This document shows, in pieces, positions 1 through 10,439 of a stretch of DNA of 64,000 bases. The stretch's first letter is position 1, and each line of letters starts with the position of its first letter. The notes beneath the pieces are model-generated. The model was not told where the DNA came from, did no database searches, and saw only the letters and a program-made list of their open reading frames with translations. The DNA comes from Diphasiastrum complanatum (taxonomy: Eukaryota; Streptophyta; Lycopodiopsida; Lycopodiales; Lycopodiaceae). The stretch is from assembly GCA_029204225.1 (NCBI GenBank), contig CM055096.1, forward strand, positions 77,626,580-77,690,579. The letters are read 5' to 3'. The position numbers and the translations under genes were made by a program.

Positions 1-406
1 TGGTGGTAACTTGAGGAAATGCATTGAATGCTAGTAAATACCACTAGCTAAGGCTCTCCTATATATGTACATATGGTTCTCATTCATTTCTAATCATGAA
101 TCAAGCTTTGGTAAGGTCATAATGTCAAAATTGGATCTCATGCTATTTTGCTTGTAATTGTATTCTCTCTCTAACTCGAGATTGGTGTCTTCTTCATACA
201 TTATTATGCTTATGTATTTTCCCTATTTGTGAGGAATTAGTGTTGCTTTGATTTGTAGCATTCTAGATTGTGCTCTAGCCTTAGATCTGTTGGTAGAATG
301 TAGTATTACTCTGCAGGTGATCTGTGTGCCACCATAAAGCATGGTAAAGATCATTCACACTTTTGTTGTGGTTCCCCACATGTGTGAAGTTGCTGGATTT
401 TTCACA
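1..406 (+). repeat. 3' part of an LTR (first copy)
   Basis: This is the right-hand part of a long terminal repeat that enters from outside the window. It ends with TTCACA at 401-406, directly followed by a sequence like the initiator-methionine tRNA primer-binding site. The same sequence lies in inverted orientation at 1160-1560, so the LTR identity rests on the repeat plus the primer site. Confidence 0.7.
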
Positions 407-688
407 TGATATCAGAGCCATACCATGCTTTGAATGCTACTAATATCAGGTGTATGAAGAATTTTCTGACAATTCAAGCTAGAAAGCTGTTTAGCACTTT
501 TTTGCTATCTATTCTTGAACAGTTTTTGGATCAATGAGGTTACAACTGATATTTTTAGTCCAGAACAGAGGATGTATTATTTGAATATATTGCATGCATG
601 ATTCATCATTCACAGCTTTTGGTACTCAATCAAAGATAGAATTGGATAAGATGAGGCATGGAGGCCTCGAATTTGTCAGATTCTTATG
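407..688 (+). mobile_element. Short LTR-retroelement leader with primer-binding site
   Basis: Positions 407-420 read TGATATCAGAGCCA, close to the plant consensus primer site TGGTATCAGAGC. Only about 280 bases separate it from the start of another LTR piece at 689, so the coding part is missing. Part of this leader (to about 535) is repeated inverted at 1034-1159. No reading frame here is convincing. Confidence 0.6.
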
Positions 689-1033
689 TGTTACAATGTC
701 TAGATTGACATGCATGTAGATTTACACATAGAATTGGTCAAACATGGACTTGGAGGAACTCGAGCCATATCAAATCCATTGTGTCCTAAGTTTCTATTGA
801 GACATGCATAGCATGCAAATATAGTAATGGACACATGCAAGTAGAATTCTAGGTTCATAGTTGAGAAATTGACATTTGGAAAAAGTAGGTAGAAGTTAGG
901 TGCAATTTCTGCATGCAAGCTATTACGTGTCAATATGGTGGTAGTTTGCACTTGATTAGGTGTAGGAAATGCATTGAATGCTAGTAGTACCATGAGCTAA
1001 GGCTCTCCTATATATGTACATATGGTTCTCATT
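689..1033 (+). repeat. 5' part of the same LTR, cut off
   Basis: This begins with TGTTACAATGTC and matches, inverted, the stretch ending at 1827. It contains the left part of the LTR only. At about 1033 the sequence switches abruptly to the opposite orientation of the same element. Reading frames at 700-993 are shadows of the repeat. Confidence 0.6.
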
Positions 1034-1827
1034 GATCCAAAAAAATTTCAAGAATAGATAGCAAAAAAGGGCTAAACAACTTTCTAGCTTGAATTGTCGA
1101 AAAAATTTTCATACACCTGATGTTAGTAGCATTCAAAGCATGGTATGGCTCTGATATCATGTGAAAAATCCAGCAACTTCACACATGTGGGGAACCACAA
1201 CAAAAGTGTGAATGATCTTTACCATGCTTTATGGTGGCACACAAATCACCTGCAGAGTAATACTACAATCTACCAACAGATTTGAGGCTAGAGCACAATT
1301 TAAAATGCTACAGATCAAAGCAACACTAATTCCTCACAAATAGGAAAAATACATAAGCATAATAATGTATGAAGAAGACACCAATCTCGAATTAGAAAGA
1401 GAATACAATTACAAGCAAAATAGCATGAGATCCAATTTTGACATTATGACCTTACCAAAGCTTGCTTCATCATTAGAAATGAATGAGAACCATATGTACA
1501 TATATAGGAGGGCCTTAGCTCATGGTACTACTAGCATTCAATGCATTTCCTACACCTAATCAAGTGTAAACTACCACCATATTGACACCTAACAGCTTGC
1601 ATGCAGAAATTGAACCTAACTTCTACCTACTTTCTCCAGAAGTCAATTTCTCAACTATGAACCTACAATTCTACTTGCATGTGTCCATTGCTATATTTGC
1701 ATGTTATGCATGTCTCAATAGAAACTTAGGACACAATGGATTTGATATAGCTCGAGTTCCTCCAAGTCCATATTTGACCAATTCTATGTGTGAATCTACA
1801 TGCATGTCACTCTAGACATTGTGAACA
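1034..1827 (-). mobile_element. Inverted LTR (1160-1827) plus leader
   Basis: This is the reverse-strand copy of the element. The leader with primer site lies at 1034-1159 and a full LTR of about 668 bases at 1160-1827, with TGTG at its + strand start and AACA at its + strand end. It supplies the complete LTR whose two halves lie split at 1-406 and 689-1033. Small open frames at 1365-1559 and 1582-1815 lie inside the LTR and are not genes. Confidence 0.65.
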
Positions 1828-2011
1828 TTGTTGCATGTCATACTAGACCAACTAAACATTTTGCATGTCAATGGAATTTGATCTACCTAATCCAAACTCG
1901 CCCTATTCTACAAGGATATGTGCTCAATTCACACACCTTGAATATGTACAATCAATTTACATGGGTAGAACCCCCAAAATCAACATACGTAGCAATCTGT
2001 AAGCAACACAT

Positions 2012-2620
2012 TTAAACTGAGAATCTTGTAACCCAGTTAATTCTAAGAGAATATTTCTCAATGAGTGTTATTTCATAACCAAAATCTCAATCAGAGATTA
2101 TTTCAAAAGAATATATTGTTTAGACTGAATTTCATTCCTTGCATCAACTCACGGATCCTAGTTCACACTAAGATCAAGTTGATTACCACTTGCAACACAT
2201 CTTTTCTTGTAATAGAACTCCCTAGTTCTGCTACAAATCGATCGGATTCATAAGCAGTAACTTTTCTTATTACAATGATGTTTTCTAATTTTCCTTCCCT
2301 TACATCTTACTAGATATCCACAACAATCCTTAGAAAATTCCTGTAATATCAAGAATATCCTATCGATCCTGATTATAAAAACAGGTTCTTTATCTACACA
2401 TATGAATTTCTCCTAGAATCAATGAAATAGATGTTTCTCGAAAATAATGTTCTATTTTTTCTCTTCTCCCCCTTTTAATAGGAAACTAAACGAGTTTCCA
2501 AGAGGTGCATATCAATCTAGATATGCCTAGGTGAAGAACTTTGAAAAATCTTGAAAGTCAAAAATATGTCTTCCATTAACGTAAGTTAATCCCGTTAATG
2601 TCCCACCAACACATTTTCCT
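2012..2620. repeat. Dispersed repeat, copy 1
   Basis: Many short blocks in this stretch recur in the same order and orientation at about 41300-41900. Shared landmarks are the tract ending in AAAAGAATATATTGTT, the phrase CTTCCCTTACATCTT, and the region around CTAGATATG. I see no coding sequence or clear ends. It may be an LTR or leader of an element whose coding part is elsewhere. The class is unknown. Confidence 0.55.
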
Positions 2621-3540
2621 AAATGACTCGTCAAAGATTTTATGTTATCCCATAGAGAATTGACCCGTATAATCAAAAAAAGATTTAATGATTTTTCAAG
2701 AAAGAATTATCATATATTAAAAAACAGCTTTATTAATCATTCCTATGACATCATCCAAGGTTGTTAGGTAATCATAACTACCATTCAAGAAATCACGTGA
2801 AATCGGGTTAATTATTGTTAAGAAATTTACTAATATATTCTCAGATTAAAGAAATAGCTTTCACGGTTTCCGGTTTCATAAATTTAAGATATCCATAGTA
2901 GGGGGCCATGACCTATACCTTAAATTTCCGACAAAACACCCTTTTGTGACCAATAGCTTTTAGCATCATTCAGAGTTACGGCCGTACTATGGTCAACCCG
3001 ATCTAGTTAATTTTATATCTCCGTTTTCAAATCGCATGTGTCCCACATCACAGGTTCTTCCTCCACGAAGATCGTCCACTTCCTGATCAAATCGTCCAAA
3101 AGTCAATTGATTCCATTGGAAATTTACCTTTTATTTTTCATTATCTTATTAGATTAACTTTTTGTTATTTTTCTCTGCCATTTCTGACTCCCCCTCTCTC
3201 TAATTTCGATCTCATTCATATCTATCAGATTGCATCGGAGGCAAACAAAAATATGTTTGTTTTTGCCGTCCTAACTCTAACATCCATTGACCCTAAACAT
3301 TAACACTACATCCACTAACACTACTTCCACAATGAAGATAGCTTACTCTTTCTCTCTCTCCCTTTCTCCCTCACAAAAAGTATAGAAACATGCAATCTCA
3401 ATAACAATCATATCCAACAATTAGAAAAACACACATAAGTATGAGAGATGGAGGAAAATTGATAGAGAGAAAGGACATTCATAAATCCATTTCACAAGAG
3501 AACCAATCTATGTTATTGAAATGAAGAAATGAAAGATGTG
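2621..3540. other. Unassigned AT-rich stretch
   Basis: I see no gene here. There is a CT-rich tract at about 3344-3372. The sequence may belong partly to the dispersed repeat on its left and partly to the 3' side of the family A element on its right. Confidence 0.4.
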
Positions 3541-4420
3541 TAGGAACTTGAGTTGGTCCCTTTTTATAGTAGAGAGGAGGACCATGGCCTCTGAATCCTA
3601 TTGGTCCATTTTTGCCTCCCTAATTATTCAAATTTAAAAAAGAGCGGGTACCATCCAAATTGGAGGGAAACCCAAATTTATTCACTAACTTGACATTTAG
3701 GCCCTGCGACATTAAAAAGTCCTGCAAAAAGGCCTAAAGCCCTTTTATTGACTTTCAACTAATCAAATCTCTATGTGATCATCGGGTTGGACTTACACAC
3801 GCAAGGTGCCAAATCCCTCTCACTTATTAACTAGGGATAGGATTGCCTTGGAATCCACAAACCCTCCAACAGTATCCCCCCACCAAAATTGGTGGCGGTC
3901 CCACGAGACTAGTAAGATGCAGTTACTGTGGACTTTTATTTGCTTCGCATCAAATCTTTATTAAATGATACTGCACCTTCTCCATGAAATCGAGTCGGGC
4001 AGTGTTGAAATCCAAATTGTGCGGCAAAAAACAACGATGGGCTCCGACAATCCATTTTGAAGTTCTCCACGACGTGAATCAAGATTTCCAAGAGCCTCTC
4101 ATTATTGCAGCACGAAAATACAGTCTAGCCACCGGCAGCTGATCCTTGATGCTCTCTGAGGCCATTGGCTTATTTGAATCGAATGCCAAAGGAGGAAGGA
4201 AATCATCTCATCTCGTTGCCACATATGCCAACAAAGTCAAGTCTTTTGCAAAAAGCGTCGATTGTCTCACTGTTGGATCGGGAGAGTGTGTATACTCCCA
4301 CTGGTATGCTTGTAGTGCCCGGTGGAAATCCACTGATATTTTCCAACTATAAGGTTGATGGATGATTGGCCAGTTTGGCGTATGGATCGTAATTTTGTCC
4401 ATGGCCAATCCCAAATCCTT

Positions 4421-4798
4421 CTACCTATTCTTGCATGATATCGGTACGTAATATGGATCTACGCGCAATTGGTGAGGGCTGGCCACATAAGTCCTAATAA
4501 ATTTTGAAGTTTTCTCAAAAATTGTAACCCTCCAAGCTGGCTGCTCTCCCAATGTGGGTATTTTATCTAATTTCTTGTTGGCCTCTATTTTAGAGGTCTT
4601 AAACTTAAGGACCCAACCACCACGTGCGGACTCATGAGGATGTTGCGCTAAAAAGCTCTGGATCTGGTCCTCGACGCTGATTGGTCTTTTGAACAATGGT
4701 GTGGTCCTTGATGAAGATGGACCTAGTTGCACTGCCTGTGGAACTAGCTGTTGTTCTTCAACTTCAGAGGCTTTACCCTGGTCCATGCTCGAATCCAA
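4421..4798 (-). CDS. Family A downstream frame with conserved GGW motif
   Basis: This is an open frame of 125 residues in the 3' part of the family A element. I do not recognise a domain. Its central motif HPHESARGGWVLKFKTS reappears as HPYESSRGGWTLKFKTS in the decayed second copy (minus strand, about 27990-28090). That the two copies differ by conservative replacements suggests past selection on the protein. The N-terminal third is Gln/Ser/Pro-rich. It lies directly after the coiled-coil frame at 4806-5189. It may be an accessory ORF, or part of a longer broken one. Confidence 0.4.
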   Translation of the reverse strand: MDSSMDQGKASEVEEQQLVPQAVQLGPSSSRTTPLFKRPISVEDQIQSFLAQHPHESARGGWVLKFKTSKIEANKKLDKIPTLGEQPAWRVTIFEKTSKFIRTYVASPHQLRVDPYYVPISCKNR

Positions 4799-4805
4799 CC
4801 ATGTA

Positions 4806-5189
4806 TCATGTCATGCCACAATTCTCCCCTCCGCACCAAGTGGATGGGATTTGAGGCCCAGCTTCCGACACCTGAGCGACAGCTTTTTCGTATGCGTTGA
4901 TAGTTGCTTTAGCCTTTGCAAACTCAATTGAAGGTGCACCTTTGAATTTGTCAAAGCGGTCTTGGAATCCTTGAAGCGCCATTTTGTAGGTTTCAAACTT
5001 CTTGAACAAATACGCGATGTCCGTCGAAGTTACCGGAGGATCAGGTATTTGCGTATGGAGATACACATCATGCTCAAGGGTGGTCACATCCAATTCACCT
5101 TGGAGACATGTGCGATCTTGTTCTGCCATCTGCAGTTGACCTTGGAGCAGCTGCACTTGTTGCTTTGCATCTTGCACGACCTTGTCCAC
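4806..5189 (-). CDS. Family A coiled-coil frame
   Basis: This is an open frame of 127 residues rich in Gln, Lys, Asp and Leu. The first half shows heptad-like spacing, as in QQVQLLQGQLQMAEQ. The second copy of the element has a similar stretch (QLENYLLSVQDQFNKTVQDAKQ) in the minus frame 28749-29054. I infer a structural or oligomerising role. No catalytic motif is visible. The frame is probably continuous with the acidic ORF upstream, broken by mutation. Confidence 0.4.
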   Translation of the reverse strand: MDKVVQDAKQQVQLLQGQLQMAEQDRTCLQGELDVTTLEHDVYLHTQIPDPPVTSTDIAYLFKKFETYKMALQGFQDRFDKFKGAPSIEFAKAKATINAYEKAVAQVSEAGPQIPSTWCGGENCGMT

Positions 5190-5326
5190 TTGATCTTGAG
5201 CGGTTGTGAGGGCATTCTGTAGTGAGCTGACATACTCTTCTAGGGATCAACCAATTGTTGTGCCGTCTTCTTCTCAACTTCAAATTTAGCTTCATGCTGC
5301 TTGGCGATCTTCAACTCTTTGTCCAA

Positions 5327-5752
5327 CTAAATAGATTTTTGGCTAATGAGAGTATTCTCCGATCCCATATCTGAGATGCGCTGGGCCATTTCTTTTTTCT
5401 TATCCAGCATAGACTGGATCACTTGCGCAAGGCTTGAGACCAAACCAAGAGCATCACCAGAGTCTACTGTTGTGGAGATGGTAGCAACAGAAGGACCTGG
5501 TGGTACTGTCCTTGGTTGGCGTGGAGCAGGTGCTTGTAACTCTTCTTCTTCAAAGAGGTCTTCCTCTTCATAGCCCTCAAGCACTGTGGCGTCAATCTGC
5601 TTTGGTGATTTGACAACTTGCTCGACCCGAAGTGTGGCTGGTATGGCTTCATCTTGAGGTTGCTGGGGTATCTGAAAAGAATCTTCAGCACCAGTAGTAG
5701 TATCATGGAACTGTTTGAATCCTCTTTCAGGGGATTGGACTTCAAAGGGCAT
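5327..5752 (-). CDS. Family A acidic, Pro/Gln-rich frame
   Basis: This is an open frame of 141 residues with a strongly acidic patch (EEEDLFEEEE) preceded by VVKSPKQIDATV. The second family A copy has the equivalent MSPKSDDIIVPKGFEED in 29140-29355, so the segment is shared by both elements. Composition suggests a disordered protein. Upstream sequence to about 5952 probably belongs to the same broken frame. Function unknown. Confidence 0.4.
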   Translation of the reverse strand: MPFEVQSPERGFKQFHDTTTGAEDSFQIPQQPQDEAIPATLRVEQVVKSPKQIDATVLEGYEEEDLFEEEELQAPAPRQPRTVPPGPSVATISTTVDSGDALGLVSSLAQVIQSMLDKKKEMAQRISDMGSENTLISQKSI

Positions 5753-5939
5753 AGGGTCTGGGGCATTTCAAAAACTTCTGAGGCCCCAAGGGGGTCGGAA
5801 TCATCGAACATATCCATGAAATACTGAGTGTTTGAAAAAACAGCTTCTGTGTGGGGGGTGAGGTGGCCTGGGCAGTTGTGATGGGAATGGTAGCCCCAAT
5901 GGTCATAGACTGTCCATGAGAAATTGGCGGCGCAGGCTG

Positions 5940-6560
5940 TCAAAACTTGCATAATTGGCTGTCATTCACAGGAGTATCAAACCGTTTTCCGTCCAAGTGC
6001 TCAAGAATCACTGTTCCATAGTTCAAGATTTTCTTCCCTTTATACGGGCCTTCACTTGATTGTTCTTTGTTAGAAGGATTTGTCTTGGATCTTCGCTTAG
6101 CCTTCTTAGCAGGAATTGATTGTGGAGGTGATGACTTCCGAGATGATGATGTTTTGCTAGAACTCTGACTTGTAGAATCATCCTTGACCTTTCCTTTGCC
6201 TTTATCCAGTAAGGGTGGCAAATTCTTTGAATCAATCTTTTGAGGAGGATTTTCCCATTTCAGGACCGTATTATAATGTTGCTTGGCTTGTTTCTTCATC
6301 ATTGACCCTGTGATCCTATCTTCCTTCAATATAACTGCTTTGGGCGGTTTTATTGTTGGTTCATCAGGAACATTACGCACTCCAAATCTAGTCAGATCCA
6401 TATGATTTAGAATATGCTCATCACTAAGTTCTGCATTGTCATCATAAGTCAAGACATGACTCACAAGAATGAGGTCATTTTCAATCGGATCTGGTATAAG
6501 TTCCATTGATATCCAAGCTACATTCAGCACATTCAATGGAAAAGCGATCACTGTATCCAA
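5940..6560 (-). CDS. Family A basic, Ser/Lys-rich frame after protease
   Basis: This frame of 206 residues has an ordered-looking N-terminal third and then a Lys/Ser-rich low-complexity middle. Its end, YGTVILEHLDGKRFDTPVND, faintly resembles the tail of some polyprotein frames, where a strand-turn-strand precedes the stop. It sits where a reverse transcriptase would be expected but shows none of the RT motifs. I cannot assign a function. Confidence 0.35.
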   Translation of the reverse strand: MDTVIAFPLNVLNVAWISMELIPDPIENDLILVSHVLTYDDNAELSDEHILNHMDLTRFGVRNVPDEPTIKPPKAVILKEDRITGSMMKKQAKQHYNTVLKWENPPQKIDSKNLPPLLDKGKGKVKDDSTSQSSSKTSSSRKSSPPQSIPAKKAKRRSKTNPSNKEQSSEGPYKGKKILNYGTVILEHLDGKRFDTPVNDSQLCKF

Positions 6561-6839
6561 GGTTCAATCCAATAATGAAATCGCGTTCAAATCTGACTGA
6601 TTATCTTGTTGACACATATATCCCGCTATACAATCAATCATTGCAAGAGCTTCATTCTAGTTGATAGTATCCATTTGAGAATCGTAATAAACTCCCAAGT
6701 TTTTCTCTAGTCGGTCACAAGTATGATCCGTTGTTGATGAATCATCATCCTCTTTTTGAACCACTGGTTTGATAGTCCAAGTTGCAGGATCAGCCTTGAC
6801 TGCACATTCACGATTTTCAAAAGTGATTTTCTCGGTACC

Positions 6840-7112
6840 CTAGTTATGAATTACTTGCGCAACTCGTAACCATGGACTTCCCAACAGGACTCGGTAGACA
6901 TTTGGTGCTTCTGGTAAGTCCATTACTACGAAAGTAATGACGAACTGTACTCCCACAATTCTGACATGTATATCTTCAACTATTCCTCGCGGACGAACTG
7001 TCGTTTGATCAGCTAGCTTAATGGCAAAAGTCGCAGGCTTTATCTTTGTAATGTCCCATTTTGCACATAGCAAGGTAGAAATCAGGTTAACTCCCAAACC
7101 GCCATCTATCAC
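6840..7112 (-). pseudogene. Retroviral-type aspartic protease (family A)
   Basis: The frame begins with VIDGGLGVNLIS, the plant Ty3-type variant of the protease active site (Asp followed by Gly-Gly rather than Ser/Thr-Gly). It ends with VLLGSPWLR, matching the conserved ILG-x-x-WL turn of these proteases. Between them lies a hydrophobic strand pattern typical of the fold. Such proteases mature the Gag polyprotein of LTR elements. The frame reads back toward the knuckle region through stops, so the element is dead. Confidence 0.65.
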
Positions 7113-7644
7113 AGTTGTTTCATTAGAAAATTGTCTATGCGGTATCGGTAGAGTAATATTTTTTTGTTCACTTTTCCAAGCTGCTCCAACATGGAGTACT
7201 TCATTAGATTCTTCAAATCTAGCACAAAAAAGTGGCCCCTGATGGACTTCTGGTGCTGCTTGAGCTAACTCTTATGCTAATACTTCTTTTGCTTTTGGCA
7301 CCAACTTTAGGAACTCTCCAAATGAAATATTGATCTTACTAGACAAAATATTCATGAGCAGTTCTGTTTGAGTGCTTCCGGTTCAGTCATCCTGAAGAAT
7401 TCTTCATGATGATGCAACTGCTCATTCATATTTGTACATGAATTTCTTTGGTGGCTTCATTGATGAAGAACGTACTTCGGTTGTTGCTTTAGCAGCTTCA
7501 AGCGCCTCTTCTTCTTGCAGATGTTTAATCCATTGCCTCATATCCTGATATCTTCTTTTTTCTACATGAAGATTTGGATAGACTCCAGATGCTGTTGGTA
7601 TATCAGTTAATGGTATAGAATCAGCATGTACTAGATCTGCTACC

Positions 7645-7930
7645 GGTTCTTTCTACTTTTGTGATCTGGTGACCACCATCAAGGGTACACTTGGTTTATT
7701 CTGAGCTACTGGTCTTTGCTTGATTGTTATCAAATTTACAGGAGCTGTAGCTGGTGGTGGCTTTGGTCTTGTTGGACAGTCTTTATAGCAATGCCCATAA
7801 TCACAGTCACGACAGAATGGTACAAATTTCTCTTTATTTGAACATTCTGCAACACTGTGATTTTCTCCACATGCAAAACATCCAAGTGGTGCTCTGGTCC
7901 AGTTTCTAGATGCTTGTTGTTGTATGACAA
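7645..7930 (-). pseudogene. Gag CCHC zinc knuckle (family A)
   Basis: In one minus-strand frame the sequence encodes CFACGENHSVAEC, an exact C-x2-C-x4-H-x4-C nucleocapsid knuckle. It is followed by a second Cys-rich segment (CRDCDYGHCYKDC) and a Pro/Lys-rich tail ending at a stop near 7655. Knuckles of this kind bind the element's RNA. The open frame listed at 7736-7933 is the wrong frame for this motif. Confidence 0.65.
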
Positions 7931-7964
7931 CATCCTTTGTTCTGAAGATCCACCTTCTTGATCA

Positions 7965-8200
7965 TTACCATAGTTCTATTGCTCGACACTTTTGTAATGT
8001 TTTGGTTCCATCAAATTGGCAAGAGGAGCGGGGTGCTTTGGTGGAGCAGGTAAGGCTAAACATTCTGGGTATCCAATAAAACATTGTCTCATTGCTGCAC
8101 ATTTGGTGATATAGGCACATGCAGCTGCTAGCTTTGGATCGTCGATAGTATTCAAGCTGGACTTTCATTGAATGAATGACTCATTTGGATATGCATAGGC
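7965..8200 (-). pseudogene. Gag fragment (family A, copy 1)
   Basis: The minus strand encodes a segment with TIDDPKLAAACAYITKC that is nearly identical to TIDDPKLATACAYVTKC on the + strand at about 10690-10760. The homology stops at about 8200, where unrelated repeat DNA begins. It is immediately upstream of the knuckle, as expected for gag. An in-frame stop is present in both copies. Confidence 0.55.
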
Positions 8201-8221
8201 ATCTAATCTGGAGATGGATAA

Positions 8222-8450
8222 ATAAATAAAAAATTCATTCTTGTGCTATTCTACAATTATGACTTGCCAGTTACAGAGAGTTGATAAATGTAGAGTACTT
8301 GACAAACAAAAATTTCATGTATCAGAGAGTGGATGCCAGATAGTACCTATGGTGGAAAACTTCGGTTGAACCTCTCAGTCGAAGAGATTCGGATTGAGTT
8401 TCTTAGTGAAGATTCGGTGGAAGAGAGTCGGTTCAAAACATTCGAATGGA
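8222..8450 (+). repeat. Direct repeat, left copy
   Basis: About 230 bases starting AAATTCATTCTTG recur in the same orientation at 9597-9828, with scattered differences. Landmarks include CAGAGAGTGGATGCCA and TATGGTGGAAAACTTC. The two copies are 1.38 kb apart and could be short LTRs or a duplicated leader. No primer site was seen next to them. Confidence 0.6.
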
Positions 8451-8509
8451 AACCTTGGCTAAAGAGCCTTGGTTTTGACATTTAGGTTGTGTCTGGTACT
8501 ATACGAATC

Positions 8510-9240
8510 ATCGGATGTAAGATAGGAAGATGGTCATCGGATGTATGACAATCAATATGAAGTAGTCAATCATCAGACATAAAATCGGATGTGACGAGGG
8601 ATTGAGGAGTCAGATATAAAATGTGGTAACTCGCAGATGTGTGCTACTGTCCAGATGTAACTGTAATAATAGTTTAAAGGCTTGTCGGATGTGTTGTTTG
8701 TTACAGCCTCAGATGTACGGGGTCAAGAATAGAATTGTCGTAGATTGTTTTGTTGTTGATTGAATCGTATACCGGAATCAGATTAGCAATATGGGATTCT
8801 GTACTGATTGTTTTTAAAACATGATTGAACTCATAGGATATGATTTTTATATGAAAGCAATCATGAAAATCTGAACATTGATGAGGAACTGAGATAGCTC
8901 ATCGGGTGTATTTTGAAGCTTGTCGGATGTCAACTGTGGAATGCAGGGTTAGATGCAACAAAGTGTACTGGCGGACGCAAATGTGTCGGATGTAGATGAA
9001 GGTAGAGGGCGTCGGATGCAAAGGTTGGAAGGCACTGGTGGATGAAATTTGGAAGGCACTGGCAGATGCAAATGGTTGGCAGATGCAATGGGTGTCGGAT
9101 GCAACTTATGAGACAGGACGTCGGATGGAACTAAGATGGAGGACGTCAGATGCAACTGATGAGGAAGGGTGTCAGATGCCAATAAATGTGGAGTGCTTCG
9201 GAAGCATACTGGAGATGGTTGAAGGATGCAAAGATGGGTG
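8510..9240 (+). repeat. Degenerate GTCGGATG-type array
   Basis: The motif (A/G)TCGGATG(T/C) and close variants recur irregularly across about 700 bases, densest at 8935-9180, where many are followed by a CAA or TAG. Reverse-complement forms occur at about 10170-10205. Spacing is uneven, so it is not a simple satellite. Open frames at 8949-9241 only reflect the repeat. Confidence 0.55.
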
Positions 9241-9490
9241 ACGGATAGAAAAAACGGAATCGAAAAAAAATAGACTGGATTGAAAAGACAATGGATGAAA
9301 AAAAACTAAAAGATATCGAAAAGTTACAAGGAATCGAAAAATGAGAGATCAAGAAATTATTTTGGATCGAAAAATAATGCTCGAAAAATAAACTCGAAAA
9401 ATAATACTCAAAAAATAAACTCGAAAAAAGAGTACTCGAAAAATAAAATATCGAAAAAATAAACTCGAAAAAATAAAACTCGATCGTCTT
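9240..9490 (+). repeat. TCGAAAAA low-complexity tract
   Basis: The unit TCGAAAAAATAAAC and variants are repeated many times. The mirror situation, with T runs and TTTTTCGAG, occupies 9830-10400 on the same strand. The two could pair. Confidence 0.6.
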
Positions 9491-9596
9491 ATGAAATTTG
9501 TATCGTAAAACACGTGGCTTGGGAGTATAAGCCTCTCGAATAAGAGTCATCATCACCGGGAGAGTGAATGCATCATGACATGACAATTTCCTTGTA

Positions 9597-9828
9597 AAAA
9601 TTCATTCTTGAGCTATTCTACAATTACGACTTGTCGATTATAGAGAGTCCATAAATATAGAGTTTTTGGCAAACAAAAATTTCATGTTTCAGAGAGTGGA
9701 TGCCAAATAGTGCCTATGGTGGAAAACTTCAGTTGAACCTCTCGGTCAAGGAGACTCGAATTGAGGTCCTTAGTGAAGATTCGAATGAAGAGTTCGATGG
9801 AAGAGAGTCCTTTTGAAAATTTATTGAT
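9597..9828 (+). repeat. Direct repeat, right copy
   Basis: This is the second copy of the block at 8222-8450, in the same orientation. It is followed at once by the T-rich TTTTTCGAG tract. Confidence 0.6.
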
Positions 9829-9829
9829 C

Positions 9830-10400
9830 CGTTGTAATTTTTTCGACCATTTTTTTCATTTTTTTGGATCGTTCAATATTTTCTAGATTTTCGGTTTCAA
9901 CTTTTGTTGGATTTTTTGATTTTCGACTTGTTCAGATTTTTCGGGACTTTATAACTTGTGTTTTTCCATATCTTAGTATTTTTTTTTCGAGTTTTTTTTT
10001 TTCAAGATTTTTGCGTTTTTTTAACTTTTTTTGAGATTTTGACTTTTTTTTTTTTTCAAATTTTTTGAAATTTAATAATTTTCGAGTTTTTCGAGATGCT
10101 AGCCATTTCCGAATTTTTCGAGTTTTTCAAGTTTTTTTGAGTTTTTAGATTTTTCAGTATATTGTATATCACATTTTGCATCTGATGCCCTAATCACTTT
10201 GCATCCGACGCCTATTTAAATTTTTTTAGTTTTTTGGCCTTTTCAAATTTTTCGACTCTATCGTATTTTTTAATTTTTTGAGTTATTTTGAATTTTTGAA
10301 TTTTTCGAGTTTTTCGAGTTTTTAAACTTTTCGAGTTCTTTCGTGTTTTTTAACGTCTTTCGAATTTTCGAGATTATTTTTTGAGTTTTATTTTTTGATT
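9830..10400 (+). repeat. TTTTTCGAG low-complexity tract
   Basis: This is a T-rich stretch built around TTTTCGAG and TTTTTGAG units. It is the approximate complement of the A-rich tract at 9240-9490. It contains two reverse-complement relatives of the GTCGGATGCAA motif near 10170-10205. Confidence 0.6.
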
Positions 10401-10439
10401 CTGTATATAGTAGAGATATTGGTCTTCGAGTGAACTACA

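Larger units (their letters stand above)
3541..8200 (-). mobile_element. Family A Ty3-like gag-protease element, copy 1
   Basis: Read on the minus strand, this holds in order a gag fragment (about 8200-7965), a CCHC zinc knuckle (about 7900-7645), a retroviral-type aspartic protease (7112-6840), and then basic, acidic and coiled-coil frames down to 4421. No reverse transcriptase, RNase H or integrase motif is visible between protease and 3' end, which suggests a non-autonomous or internally deleted element. The presumed 3' non-coding/LTR region at about 3779-3910 resembles 27280-27400 and, inverted, 56630-56760. Several stops interrupt it. The Ty3 assignment comes from the protease type. Confidence 0.6.

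Noticed and set aside
3541-8200. Endogenous pararetrovirus
   Set aside because: A knuckle followed by an aspartic protease could suggest one, but no movement protein, coat arrangement or RT was seen, and LTR-like blocks recur beside related copies.
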